Below are positions 1-6,920 of a DNA stretch of 7,985 nt, piece by piece. Every line of letters begins with the position of its first letter. Within the stretch, counting starts at the first letter, position 1. Source of the DNA: an uncultured Phascolarctobacterium sp. (lineage in GTDB: Bacteria; Bacillota; Negativicutes; Acidaminococcales; Acidaminococcaceae). The stretch covers positions 1-7,985 of the forward strand of contig URVO01000059.1 of NCBI GenBank assembly GCA_900551335.1, given 5' to 3'. The notes beneath the pieces are model-generated. The model had not been told where the DNA came from. It ran no database searches and saw nothing but the letters and a program-made list of their open reading frames with translations. A program made the position numbers and the translations under genes.

Positions 1-101
1 CTGCTGCAGCTCACTGGTGTATGTAGAATAAGCTTAACGAATAAGGCATCATATACTTCAGAAATGCTCCTAGACGTACCTCTAGTACGCCTTCGTCGCA
101 T
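1..101 (-). other. Short minus-strand open reading frame, open to the left edge; coding status uncertain
   Basis: Reading the minus strand from an ATG at 101-99, 33 codons stay open to position 3 and the frame leaves the window without a stop. The predicted peptide begins with a basic run (MRRRRTRG) and continues with a mixed hydrophobic part ending ILHTPVSCS at the edge. An in-frame TAA lies nine codons upstream of the ATG, so the start cannot be much earlier. The purine-rich AGAAGG upstream is about 15 bases from the ATG, too far for a good ribosome binding site. I recognise no family. It could be the start of a divergent small gene, part of a dispersed intergenic repeat that happens to be open, or chance. 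Confidence 0.2.
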
Positions 102-125
102 TTTTTCGTCTCTGATACCTTCTCG

Positions 126-140
126 TTAATCTTTGATTAA
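126..140. repeat. Perfect 6-bp inverted repeat upstream of hisG
   Basis: TTAATC (126-131) and GATTAA (135-140) are perfect inverted copies around a TTT spacer, ending 24 bases before the hisG start and 10 bases before its ribosome binding site. The stem is AT-rich and weak as RNA, so a protein-binding half-site pair is as likely as a hairpin. A role in regulating the operon is inference from position only. Confidence 0.3.
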
Positions 141-164
141 GCAAAAAATTGAGGGGTTTTATAA

Positions 165-815
165 ATGAACGAATACATAACCATAGCCTTGCCGAAGGGC
201 AAGCTGTTTGATAAATCTGTCCGCCTGCTGGAAAAGGTGGGCTACAGTGCTGAAAATGTTACTGAGGATTCGCGCAAGCTGGTCATCAGCAACGAGGAAA
301 CCAAGGTGCGCTTCATTATTGCCAAAACTGTCGATGTGCCGACCTATGTGGAATACGGCGCAGCTGACATCGGTATTATCGGCAAGGATGTGCTCTTGGA
401 GCAGGATAAGGATGTTGTGGAGCTGCTCGACCTTGGCTTTGGCAAATGTCGTCTGATGATGGCCGTGCCGGAGGCCAAGCGCCGCGAAAAGCTGACGGAT
501 TATGCGCATCTGCGCGTAGCGACGAAGTATCCGAACTGCGCAAAGGCGTATTTTAATAAGCTGGGGATTCAGACAGAAATCGTCAAGCTCAACGGCTCTA
601 TCGAGCTGGGGCCTATCGTGGGCTTGAGCGAGATGATTGTAGATATAGTAGAAACAGGGCGAACCCTGAAAGAAAATAAGCTGGCTGAGGTTGATTCTAT
701 TTTTACAGCCACAGCCAGACTGATTGCAAACCGCGCCAGCTTTAAGCTGAAATTTGCACGCTTGCATAAGCTGGTTGAGGATTTACGTATTGTTTTAAAT
801 GAGGAGGAAAAATAA
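165..815 (+). CDS. hisG: ATP phosphoribosyltransferase, catalytic subunit (short form)
   Basis: Catalyses the first committed step of histidine synthesis in the cytoplasm: ATP plus PRPP gives phosphoribosyl-ATP and pyrophosphate. The 216-residue product has the amino-terminal ALPKGKL motif (8-14), VATKYPN (118-124) and the PRPP-binding IVDIVETGRTL segment (158-168). It lacks the C-terminal ACT-like regulatory domain of the roughly 300-residue long form. Short HisG proteins are known to need HisZ, a histidyl-tRNA synthetase paralogue, for activity and for feedback inhibition by histidine. No hisZ is in the window, though it could lie left of the edge. The ATG is supported by GAGGGG at 151-156, eight bases upstream. 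The gene starts the visible operon, and its last codons overlap the ribosome binding site of hisD. Confidence 0.97.
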   Translation: MNEYITIALPKGKLFDKSVRLLEKVGYSAENVTEDSRKLVISNEETKVRFIIAKTVDVPTYVEYGAADIGIIGKDVLLEQDKDVVELLDLGFGKCRLMMAVPEAKRREKLTDYAHLRVATKYPNCAKAYFNKLGIQTEIVKLNGSIELGPIVGLSEMIVDIVETGRTLKENKLAEVDSIFTATARLIANRASFKLKFARLHKLVEDLRIVLNEEEK

Positions 816-816
816 A

Positions 817-2169
817 ATGCAGGTTACAGACGCAAGAAGGATGAACGCAGCCGAGATTGCTGCTTTAATGAAAAAGAAGGCTTTTGATGAGGTAGAATTA
901 TCTCCGCGTATTCAGGCTGGTACGGATGCTATGTTCGGTAGACACATGACGGCAGCTCAGGTTGTTGACCAGATTGTTGCCGATGTGCGCAAGAATGGCG
1001 ACGAAAGCCTTTTTTATTACACGAAGCTGATTGACCGCGTGGAGCTGACGCCGGAAAATATCCGCGTAACAGAGGAAGAGTTTGCAGAGGCCGAGACTAT
1101 CGTAAAGCCGGAGGTGAAGGCTGCGCTGGAGCGTGCTATCGCTAATGTCATGAGATTCCATGAGGAGCAGATGCCTAAAACCTGGCTGACGAACCGTCCC
1201 TATGGCTCACTCTTAGGCCAGAAGGTTACACCTGTTGATTCCGTCGGTATTTATGTTCCCGGCGGCACGGCTGCTTATCCCTCGTCTGTAATGATGAATG
1301 CCTGCCCTGCGAAGGTGGCCGGCGTGCCGCGCATTGTTATGGCTGTACCGCCAGGAAAGGACGGCAAGGTTAATCCGAACGTGCTCGTAACCGCTAAGCT
1401 TATCGGCGTTACCGAAATTTATAAGATGGGCGGTGCGCAGGCGATTGCTGCGCTGGCCTTTGGCACGGCGACCGTACCGAAGGTTGAAAAAATCACCGGC
1501 CCTGGCAACATCTTCGTGACCTTAGCGAAGAAGGCTGTTATCGGGCATGTAGATATTGATATGCTGGCAGGACCGAGCGAAATCCTTATTGTTGCTGACG
1601 ACAGCGCCAATCCAACCTATCTGGCAGCTGACCTGCTGAGCCAGGCAGAGCATGACCCGCTGGCCTGCGCTATATTGATTACGGACAGCGAGCGCGTGGC
1701 GAAGGCTGTGGGCGAGGAAATCGAGGTGCAGCTGGCACAGCTGCCGCGTAAGGAAATCGCCGGAACCTCTCTGCAGCAGGCTGGCAAAATTATTCTGGCG
1801 CAGGATATGGCTACAGTAATCGAAATGGCTAACCTGTCTGCTCCGGAGCATCTGGAAATTATGACGAAGGCGCCGTTTGAGATTATGCCGTATATCCGTA
1901 ATGCCGGTGCGATGTTCCTCGGTGCATATTCACCGGAGCCGCTGGGAGATTATTATGCAGGACCAAACCACGTTCTGCCGACCGGCGGCACGGCGAAGTT
2001 CTATTCTGTGCTGAACGTAGAAACCTTTATGAAGAAAACCAGCATCATTGCCTACACTGCTCCGGCACTGCTGGCAGCTGCTGATGATATCATTACGCTG
2101 GCAGAGGCAGAGGGCCTGCAGGCTCATGCCAACGCTATTCGTAAACGTGTTGCGGAGGAAAAGAAATAA
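817..2169 (+). CDS. hisD: Histidinol dehydrogenase
   Basis: Performs the last two steps: NAD-dependent, zinc-dependent oxidation of L-histidinol through histidinal to L-histidine. The product is 450 residues from the chosen start, close to the family's usual 430-440. The residues matching the zinc and catalytic set of the E. coli enzyme are all visible: Q276 and H279 in SQAEHDP, E344 and H345 in SAPEHLE, D378 in [10 protein letters not shown], and H437 in GLQAHAN. The [12 protein letters not shown] segment (146-157) is also typical. An in-frame ATG at 799 would give six more residues. I prefer 817 because AGGAGG at 802-807 sits nine bases before it, whereas the ATG at 799 directly abuts that site and has no good site of its own. 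It begins one base after the hisG stop. Confidence 0.97.
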   Translation: MQVTDARRMNAAEIAALMKKKAFDEVELSPRIQAGTDAMFGRHMTAAQVVDQIVADVRKNGDESLFYYTKLIDRVELTPENIRVTEEEFAEAETIVKPEVKAALERAIANVMRFHEEQMPKTWLTNRPYGSLLGQKVTPVDSVGIYVPGGTAAYPSSVMMNACPAKVAGVPRIVMAVPPGKDGKVNPNVLVTAKLIGVTEIYKMGGAQAIAALAFGTATVPKVEKITGPGNIFVTLAKKAVIGHVDIDMLAGPSEILIVADDSANPTYLAADLLSQAEHDPLACAILITDSERVAKAVGEEIEVQLAQLPRKEIAGTSLQQAGKIILAQDMATVIEMANLSAPEHLEIMTKAPFEIMPYIRNAGAMFLGAYSPEPLGDYYAGPNHVLPTGGTAKFYSVLNVETFMKKTSIIAYTAPALLAAADDIITLAEAEGLQAHANAIRKRVAEEKK

Positions 2170-3365
2170 TGACCGATTTTGCTGTACGCCAAAGTATTGA
2201 GGCGATGGAGGAATATGCAGTGGAGAGCGTGGCCGCTGACGTGATTGTGAACGCCAACGAAAGCAATTATCCGTTGCCGGAGGAGATTACGGCGAAGGTT
2301 GTGGCGCGCACTGCACGCTTCCCCTTCAACCGCTATCCGCCGATGAAGGCTGAGAACCTGTGCGAGGTTATCGCCAAGGAGCTTGATGTTGATATAGACT
2401 GCGTGAAGGTGGGCAACGGCTCGAGTGAGCTGCTGGAGAAGGCCTGCTATGTGTTCGGCGGTCCAGGCAAAAAAATCGCTGTGCCCTGGCCCTCGTTTTC
2501 CATGTATGGCGAGTACGCTGCTCTTTCCGACAGTGAGGAGATACGCTATCCGCTGACAGAGGATGGCTACGTTGATGCAGATGCTGTTATCAGCTTTTGC
2601 AAGGAGCAGCAGCCGTCGCTGCTGATTATCTGCAATCCCAATAATCCGACAGGCAATTACAACAGCCTTAAGGATATGGAAAAAATTTTGGCGAACGTCA
2701 GCTGTCCTGTAATTATGGACGAGGCTTATATGGAGTTTGCCGATGGCAAGGAGCTGGCGCCGAACGATATGCGTCCGCTGAATAAGCTGTGGCTTGTGGC
2801 CGGCTCGACGCTGAGCCTTTTGGGCCGTTACAGCAACCTGCTGGTGTTCCGCACCTTCTCGAAGGCTTATGGACTCGCAGGCCTGCGCTGCGGCTATGCT
2901 GTGGGCGCTATCGGCCTCACGCGTCAGCTGGGCAAGGCTCTGCTGCCCTATCATGTCAATGCTTATACGCTGATGGTGGCGAAAACCGTTTACGAAAATA
3001 AAAATTTATATAAAGAACGCATCCGTGAAATCCGTGCTGAGCGTGATAAAATGGTCGCAGCGTTTAAGGCCTTAGGCTTCCGCGTGTGGCCGACGGCGAC
3101 GAACTTTGTCACCTTCCGCGCTGAGGGCGAGCTGATGCAGAAGCTGGCGCAGGCCTATAATGCTAAGTACAAGGACAGTCTTGCGGAGCAGGCCGCCAGC
3201 GGCAAGCTGATTTTTAAATATTACATGGAAAACAGCATCCTGGTACGTGATTTTACGACGCATCCTGTACTCACCGGCTGCCTGCGTATCACCGTCGGCC
3301 TGCCGGAGGAAAACGAGCAGCTTATCAGCAAGCTGCAGGCGTTATGTGCGGAGGTTAAGGCATGA
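2169..3365 (+). CDS. hisC: Histidinol-phosphate aminotransferase
   Basis: A PLP-dependent class I/II aminotransferase that converts imidazole acetol phosphate and glutamate to histidinol phosphate and 2-oxoglutarate. Visible motifs in order are NPNNPTG (156-162), VIMDEAY with the cofactor-contacting D184 and Y187, FSKAYG with the Schiff-base lysine K232, GLRCGYA (238-244) with R240, and LRITVG with the substrate-carboxylate arginine R373. At 398 residues it is some 40 longer than typical HisC (about 350-360). The extra length appears to sit between DEAY and the lysine motif (about 192-215) and in a charged segment around 325-353. The start overlaps the hisD stop by one base (TAATG), with GGAGG at 2154-2158 ten bases upstream. 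Translational coupling to hisD is likely. Confidence 0.95.
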   Translation: MTDFAVRQSIEAMEEYAVESVAADVIVNANESNYPLPEEITAKVVARTARFPFNRYPPMKAENLCEVIAKELDVDIDCVKVGNGSSELLEKACYVFGGPGKKIAVPWPSFSMYGEYAALSDSEEIRYPLTEDGYVDADAVISFCKEQQPSLLIICNPNNPTGNYNSLKDMEKILANVSCPVIMDEAYMEFADGKELAPNDMRPLNKLWLVAGSTLSLLGRYSNLLVFRTFSKAYGLAGLRCGYAVGAIGLTRQLGKALLPYHVNAYTLMVAKTVYENKNLYKERIREIRAERDKMVAAFKALGFRVWPTATNFVTFRAEGELMQKLAQAYNAKYKDSLAEQAASGKLIFKYYMENSILVRDFTTHPVLTGCLRITVGLPEENEQLISKLQALCAEVKA

Positions 3366-3946
3366 GAAGCGCAGCAGTAGAGCGCAAAACGCTGGAAACA
3401 GGCGTGAGCGTGGAATGGAATCTTGATGGCAGCGGCAGCTGCGAAATCAATACAGGCATCGGCTTTTTAGACCATATGCTGACGCTCTTGGCGAAGCACA
3501 GCTTCAGCGACCTCACGGTGCAGGCGAAGGGCGACCTTGATGTGGACAGCCACCACACCGTTGAGGATTGCGGCATCGTGCTGGGACAGGCGCTCAAGGA
3601 GGCCATTGGCGATAAGGCAGGCATTCACCGCTACGGCAACTGCTTTTTGCCGATGGATGAGGCGCTGGTGCAGGTGTGTCTGGACTTTAGCGGCCGCTCT
3701 TACCTCGTTTTTGACGCTGATATTCCGAAGGTGCAGCTGGGCATTTATGATGCCGAGATGACGGAGGAATTTTTCCGCGCTGTGGCTATGCAGGCAGGAC
3801 TGACGCTGCATATCCGCGTGCTTTCAGGCAAGAACACGCATCACATTATCGAGGCGATGTTCAAGGGCTTTGCGAGAGCGTTGGCAGAGGCGTGGAGTAT
3901 TGATAGCAGAGTGCATGGGGTTATGAGCAGTAAGGGTACGCTTTAA
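3362..3946 (+). CDS. hisB: Imidazoleglycerol-phosphate dehydratase (monofunctional)
   Basis: Dehydrates imidazole glycerol phosphate to imidazole acetol phosphate, using manganese ions in a 24-subunit assembly in characterised family members. The 194-residue product is a normal monofunctional length. The duplicated metal-binding motifs are present: GFLDHML (34-40, H38), DSHHTVED (62-69, H64, H65, E68), a further H89, and NTHHIIEA (158-165, H160, H161, E164). There is no HAD-type phosphatase domain of the enterobacterial bifunctional HisB, so histidinol-phosphate phosphatase must be encoded elsewhere. The start overlaps the hisC stop in an ATGA arrangement, with GGAGG at 3350-3354 seven bases upstream. 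Confidence 0.97.
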   Translation: MRSAAVERKTLETGVSVEWNLDGSGSCEINTGIGFLDHMLTLLAKHSFSDLTVQAKGDLDVDSHHTVEDCGIVLGQALKEAIGDKAGIHRYGNCFLPMDEALVQVCLDFSGRSYLVFDADIPKVQLGIYDAEMTEEFFRAVAMQAGLTLHIRVLSGKNTHHIIEAMFKGFARALAEAWSIDSRVHGVMSSKGTL

Positions 3947-3967
3947 GATACTTTCTATCGTGTCTTA
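3944..3967 (+). other. Small imperfect hairpin at the hisB stop, in the hisB-hisH gap
   Basis: TAAGATAC (3944-3951, including the hisB stop codon) can pair with GTGTCTTA (3960-3967) as an eight-pair stem with one G-T wobble and an eight-base loop. No T-tract follows, so it is not an intrinsic terminator. It lies in the only intergenic gap longer than ten bases within the operon. It might be a processing or stability element, or chance. Confidence 0.3.
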
Positions 3968-3988
3968 TGTTAGCATGAGGATAAATGT

Positions 3989-4594
3989 ATGAGCAAAAAA
4001 ATAGCAATTATAGACTACGGCATGGGCAATCTGTACAGCGTGCAGAATGCGCTGAAGGCGATAGGAGCAGAGCCTGTTGTGACGAGCGATGCAGCGGTGA
4101 TTGCGCAGGCTGAAAAAATTCTGCTGCCGGGCGTGGGTGCGTTTGGTGACTGCATGGCGAATCTTGAACGCTCGGGGCTGATTCCGGTGATTATGGACAG
4201 CCTGAAGAGCGGCAAGCCGTTCCTCGGCATCTGCCTAGGGATGCAGCTTTTGTTTGAGGGCAGCGACGAGGCACCGGGCGTGAAGGGCCTGGGCTTCTTC
4301 AAAGGCCAGGTCAAGCTGCTGCGTACGGAGCTGAAGATTCCGCATATGGGCTGGAACAGGCTGGAGCTGCGCAATCCATCACCGCTTTTAGAGGGCGCGG
4401 AGGGCGAATATGTTTACTTCGTCCACAGCTTTCATGCGGAGCCGGAGGATAGCAGCATCATTACCTCGGTTTGTGATTACGGCATGGAGGTTACCGCGTC
4501 CGTCGGACGTGGTAATGTGCAGGCCTTTCAGTTCCATCCGGAGAAGTCGAGCAGTGTCGGTATGAGGCTGCTGAAAAATTTTTTAGAGTTATGA
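3989..4594 (+). CDS. hisH: Imidazole glycerol phosphate synthase, glutaminase subunit
   Basis: A class I (triad) glutamine amidotransferase that hydrolyses glutamine and channels ammonia to its partner HisF. The 201-residue product matches the usual family length. The catalytic triad is visible: nucleophile C82 in LGICLGMQLLFE (79-90), with H183 and E185 in FQFHPEKS (180-187). The oxyanion-strand PGVGAFGD motif is at 47-54, and the amino-terminal IIDYGMGNL (7-15) is typical. The only site upstream is a modest GAGG at 3977-3980, eight bases before the ATG. It follows hisB after a 42-base gap, so it probably relies on its own initiation more than its neighbours do. Confidence 0.97.
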   Translation: MSKKIAIIDYGMGNLYSVQNALKAIGAEPVVTSDAAVIAQAEKILLPGVGAFGDCMANLERSGLIPVIMDSLKSGKPFLGICLGMQLLFEGSDEAPGVKGLGFFKGQVKLLRTELKIPHMGWNRLELRNPSPLLEGAEGEYVYFVHSFHAEPEDSSIITSVCDYGMEVTASVGRGNVQAFQFHPEKSSSVGMRLLKNFLEL

Positions 4595-4604
4595 GGGGAA
4601 GATT

Positions 4605-5339
4605 ATGATTATATATCCTGCAATAGATATCCGTGGCGGTCGCTGCGTGCGTCTGACAGAGGGGCGCTTTGATGCCGAAACGGTTTTTGCTGACGACCCG
4701 GCGGAGATGGCTGCCAAATGGGCGGACTGCGGTGCCGAATGGCTGCACCTTGTTGACCTTGACGGCGCGCTGGCCGGTGAGGGCAAGAATGTGCCTGTTA
4801 TAGAACGCATTTTACAGACTGTAAAAATTCCCGTGGAGCTTGGCGGCGGCATCCGCAATATGCAGGCCGTTGAAAGGCTGCTGGAGCTGGGCGTGGAGCG
4901 TTTGATTCTTGGCAGCGCAGCAGTGAAAAATCCTGCGCTGGTCAAGGAGGCCTGTGCCAAATACCCGGGGCATATCGCAGTGGGCATTGATGCGAAAAAC
5001 GGCGATGTTGCTATCGAGGGCTGGGGCGAGGGCAGCGGCGTTGCCGCGACTGAGCTGGCGAAGCGCATGGCGGACTATGGCGTGGCGACGATTATTTTTA
5101 CGGACATCAGCCGTGACGGTATGCTCAGCGGCGTCAATGCCGAAGCGACAGCAGCGCTGGCAAGGGCGTGCGGCGTACCGATTATCGCCAGCGGCGGCGT
5201 GGCCTCGCTCGACGATATCCGCAATGTGAAAAGGTTTGAGAAGGACGGCGTGGCAGGCTGCATTATCGGCAAGGCAATTTATACTGGTGCTGTTAATCTG
5301 CCTGAGGCCTTAAAAATTGCTGCGGCAAAGGAGGAATAA
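4605..5339 (+). CDS. hisA: ProFAR isomerase (phosphoribosylformimino-5-aminoimidazole carboxamide ribotide isomerase)
   Basis: Catalyses the Amadori rearrangement of ProFAR to PRFAR, the substrate of HisF-HisH. It is a 244-residue (beta/alpha)8 barrel. Visible landmarks are the amino-terminal [11 protein letters not shown] with general base D8, the phosphate-binding ELGGGIR (78-84), VGIDAKNG with D129 as the second catalytic aspartate, [10 protein letters not shown] (165-174), and the C-terminal half phosphate site IASGGVAS (194-201). D8 and D129 correspond to the catalytic aspartates known for Thermotoga HisA. The AGGGG site (4594-4598) overlaps the hisH stop and lies six bases before the ATG. 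The hisH-hisA gap is ten bases. Confidence 0.97.
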   Translation: MIIYPAIDIRGGRCVRLTEGRFDAETVFADDPAEMAAKWADCGAEWLHLVDLDGALAGEGKNVPVIERILQTVKIPVELGGGIRNMQAVERLLELGVERLILGSAAVKNPALVKEACAKYPGHIAVGIDAKNGDVAIEGWGEGSGVAATELAKRMADYGVATIIFTDISRDGMLSGVNAEATAALARACGVPIIASGGVASLDDIRNVKRFEKDGVAGCIIGKAIYTGAVNLPEALKIAAAKEE

Positions 5340-5340
5340 G

Positions 5341-6099
5341 ATGCTTACAAAGAGAATTATTCCTTGTCTGGATGTTAAGGAAGGACGTGTCGTCAAGGGC
5401 ACGAACTTTGTCGGCCTGCGTGACGCCGGTGACCCGGTGGAACGCGCTGCGGCCTATGATGCTGAGGGTGCGGACGAGCTGGTTTTTCTTGATATTACGG
5501 CGACCTTTGAGGAGCGCAAGGCGATGCTCGATGTTATCAGCAAGACTGCGGCCAAGGTTTTCATGCCGCTGACCGTCGGCGGCGGCATCAGCAGCGTGGA
5601 GGATATCAAAAACGCTTTGCGTGCCGGTGCTGACAAAACCTCGCTGAACTCGGCGGCGGTAAAAAATCCGCAGCTTATCGCTGACGGTGCCAGACTTTTT
5701 GGCAACCAGTGCATAGTTCTCGCTATTGACGCGCGCAAATGCGGCGAAAATAAGTGGGAGGTCTATGTGCAGGGCGGCCGTAAGCCGACGGGACTCGACG
5801 CTGTGGAATGGGCGAAGCAGGGCGTGGCGCTGGGCGCCGGCGAGATTTTGCTCACGAGCATGGATGCTGACGGCACAAAAAACGGCTATGATATTGCGCT
5901 GACGAAGGCCGTGAGCAGTGCTGTGAATGTGCCTGTTATCGCCAGCGGCGGCGCAGGCAGGCTAGAGGATTTTTATGACGTGTTGACAGAAGGCGGCGCT
6001 GACGCTGTGCTGGCGGCCTCTGTTTTTCACTATAAAACCTTCACCATTAAGCAGGTGAAGGAATATCTGCGTTCTCGTGGTATAGAGGTGAGGTTATAA
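5341..6099 (+). CDS. hisF: Imidazole glycerol phosphate synthase, cyclase subunit
   Basis: Uses ammonia from HisH to cyclise PRFAR into imidazole glycerol phosphate and AICAR, the latter being recycled into purine synthesis. The product is a 252-residue (beta/alpha)8 barrel, the normal length and a paralogue of HisA. Landmarks are IIPCLDV with catalytic D11, LTVGGGISS (77-85), LAIDARK with catalytic D130, [10 protein letters not shown] (170-179) and IASGGAG (200-206). An in-frame ATG at 5317 lies inside hisA and would add eight residues. The 5341 start is preferred because AAAGGAGG at 5327-5334 is six bases upstream and the family begins with [10 protein letters not shown]. One base separates it from the hisA stop. 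Confidence 0.97.
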   Translation: MLTKRIIPCLDVKEGRVVKGTNFVGLRDAGDPVERAAAYDAEGADELVFLDITATFEERKAMLDVISKTAAKVFMPLTVGGGISSVEDIKNALRAGADKTSLNSAAVKNPQLIADGARLFGNQCIVLAIDARKCGENKWEVYVQGGRKPTGLDAVEWAKQGVALGAGEILLTSMDADGTKNGYDIALTKAVSSAVNVPVIASGGAGRLEDFYDVLTEGGADAVLAASVFHYKTFTIKQVKEYLRSRGIEVRL

Positions 6100-6731
6100 T
6101 GCAGATAGATATTTCTAAAATTAAATTTGACAGCAGAGGACTGGTTCCTGCTGTTGTCGTCGATGTGCGCACGAATGATGTTGTTATGCTGGCGTACATG
6201 AATGAGGAGTCTTTACTCAAAACCTTGGAAACAGGCTATACCTGGTTCTGGAGCCGCAGCCGTCAGGAGCTGTGGAACAAGGGCGCGACGAGCGGCAATC
6301 TGCAAAAGGTTGTGGAGCTGTTCTACGACTGCGACGGAGACGCGCTGCTCGTGAAGGTGGAGCAGCAGGGCGTGGCCTGCCATACAGGCGAATACTCCTG
6401 CTTCCATAATCCGCTGTGGCACGCGGCAAATCTGCCTGTGCCGGAGGTCGAAGGCCTGCCGGGAGTTATCAGCGAGCTGTATCGCCTGATTTTGTACAAG
6501 CGTCAGGCAGATGACGCAGAGCTGAAGTTTTTGCTGAGCGGCGACCAGGATAAGCTGCTGAAGAAGCTGGGCAGCGAGATTACGAATACCATCATCGCGT
6601 CGAAGAACGGCGAAAAGGAGAAGGTACTGCACGAAATGGCAGACCTGTGGTATCACTGTCTGGTGCTGCTTGCTTATCACAACATTACGCCGGAGGAGCT
6701 TCTGCGTGAGCTTGGCGGCAAGAGAGCGTAA
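6099..6731 (+). CDS. hisIE: Bifunctional phosphoribosyl-AMP cyclohydrolase / phosphoribosyl-ATP pyrophosphohydrolase
   Basis: Carries out steps two and three: HisE removes pyrophosphate from phosphoribosyl-ATP and HisI opens the adenine ring of phosphoribosyl-AMP. The HisI domain spans about 1-112, with WSRSRQELW (51-59), the metal site DCDGDAL (77-83) and zinc cysteines C78, C94 and C101, the latter two in [10 protein letters not shown] (93-102). The HisE domain (about 120-205) is an all-helical MazG-like fold, recognised by KKLG (155-158) and [14 protein letters not shown] (178-191). In this domain the usual G-E-E-x-x-E motif reads G-S-E-I-T-N (158-163), losing two acidic residues, so HisE activity deserves checking. 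E160, E179 and D182 remain. The start overlaps the hisF stop by one base, with GAGGTGAGG at 6085-6093 upstream. It is the last gene of the operon. Confidence 0.94.
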   Translation: MQIDISKIKFDSRGLVPAVVVDVRTNDVVMLAYMNEESLLKTLETGYTWFWSRSRQELWNKGATSGNLQKVVELFYDCDGDALLVKVEQQGVACHTGEYSCFHNPLWHAANLPVPEVEGLPGVISELYRLILYKRQADDAELKFLLSGDQDKLLKKLGSEITNTIIASKNGEKEKVLHEMADLWYHCLVLLAYHNITPEELLRELGGKRA

Positions 6732-6741
6732 GCTATATTAT

Positions 6742-6780
6742 AAAGCATCTGTTATGCTGGGAGCGTAGCAGATGCTTTTT
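6742..6780 (+). terminator. Intrinsic terminator of the his operon
   Basis: The arms 6742-6758 and 6762-6778 pair over 17 positions, including two G-T wobbles, around a GGG loop. The run ends in five T residues (6776-6780), the first three of which pair in the stem. It starts 10 bases after the hisIE stop. On the minus strand the stem is followed by only three T residues, so it looks unidirectional. It separates the biosynthetic operon from the transporter unit. Confidence 0.92.
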
Positions 6781-6781
6781 A

Positions 6782-6795
6782 GTTACCTTTGTAAC
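6782..6795. repeat. Small inverted repeat after the terminator
   Basis: GTTAC (6782-6786) and GTAAC (6791-6795) are perfect inverted copies around CTTT. Allowing an A-A mismatch, three more T-A pairs could form using the T-tract of the preceding terminator. It lies about 50 bases upstream of the predicted -35 element, so an operator role is possible but unproven. Confidence 0.25.
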
Positions 6796-6842
6796 AAAAT
6801 CGTCTGCGCTTTTCTTTTTACATACTTTTTCTTGCAGAAGAC

Positions 6843-6871
6843 ATTACAAAAATCCTTTAATATAGTATAAT
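6843..6871 (+). promoter_or_regulatory. Predicted sigma-70/sigma-A promoter for the transporter genes
   Basis: A perfect TATAAT (6866-6871) lies 17 bases after ATTACA (6843-6848), a four-of-six match to the -35 consensus, in an AT-rich stretch following the his terminator. Transcription would start near 6878, leaving a leader of only about 43 bases before the ATG at 6921. That is too short for a T-box or most riboswitches. I see no TRAP-type GAG/TAG repeat array in the leader, only GGAGAGAGG, which serves as the ribosome binding site. Confidence 0.7.
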
Positions 6872-6920
6872 GATAACATATTATTTTCTTACACTATTGT
6901 GGAGAGAGGTGTAATTATTC

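Larger units (their letters stand above)
1..164. other. Upstream intergenic region of the his operon (cut by the window edge)
   Basis: No plus-strand gene is visible here, and the stretch is more AT-rich than the genes that follow. It contains a TAGAAT hexamer at 24-29, one base off the -10 consensus, but the matching -35 position falls at the window edge and is poor, so no promoter is called. There is a T-run at 101-106 without a strong hairpin before it. A short inverted repeat (75-79 with 85-89, CGTAC/GTACG) and a second one at 126-140 are present. I see no T-box core and no other riboswitch I recognise, but the leader may begin outside the window. Confidence 0.6.

Noticed and set aside
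159..767. A 202-codon minus-strand open frame across hisG
   Set aside because: Antisense shadow of a clearly real hisG; no motif and no suitable promoter or ribosome binding site seen.
799..816. Upstream start for hisD at 799
   Set aside because: The AGGAGG site lies immediately after this ATG and is correctly spaced for the ATG at 817 instead.
2124..2954. A 276-codon minus-strand open frame across hisC
   Set aside because: It lies fully antisense to hisD/hisC with intact catalytic motifs on the plus strand, has no recognisable family features, and is explained by codon composition of the sense gene.
5317..5340. Upstream start for hisF at 5317
   Set aside because: It lies within hisA; AAAGGAGG is placed for 5341, and the family N-terminus begins at that residue.
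6872..6920. T-box, TRAP-binding repeat array or other riboswitch before the transporter gene
   Set aside because: The predicted leader is only about 43 bases, with no T-box core and no regularly spaced GAG/TAG repeats.
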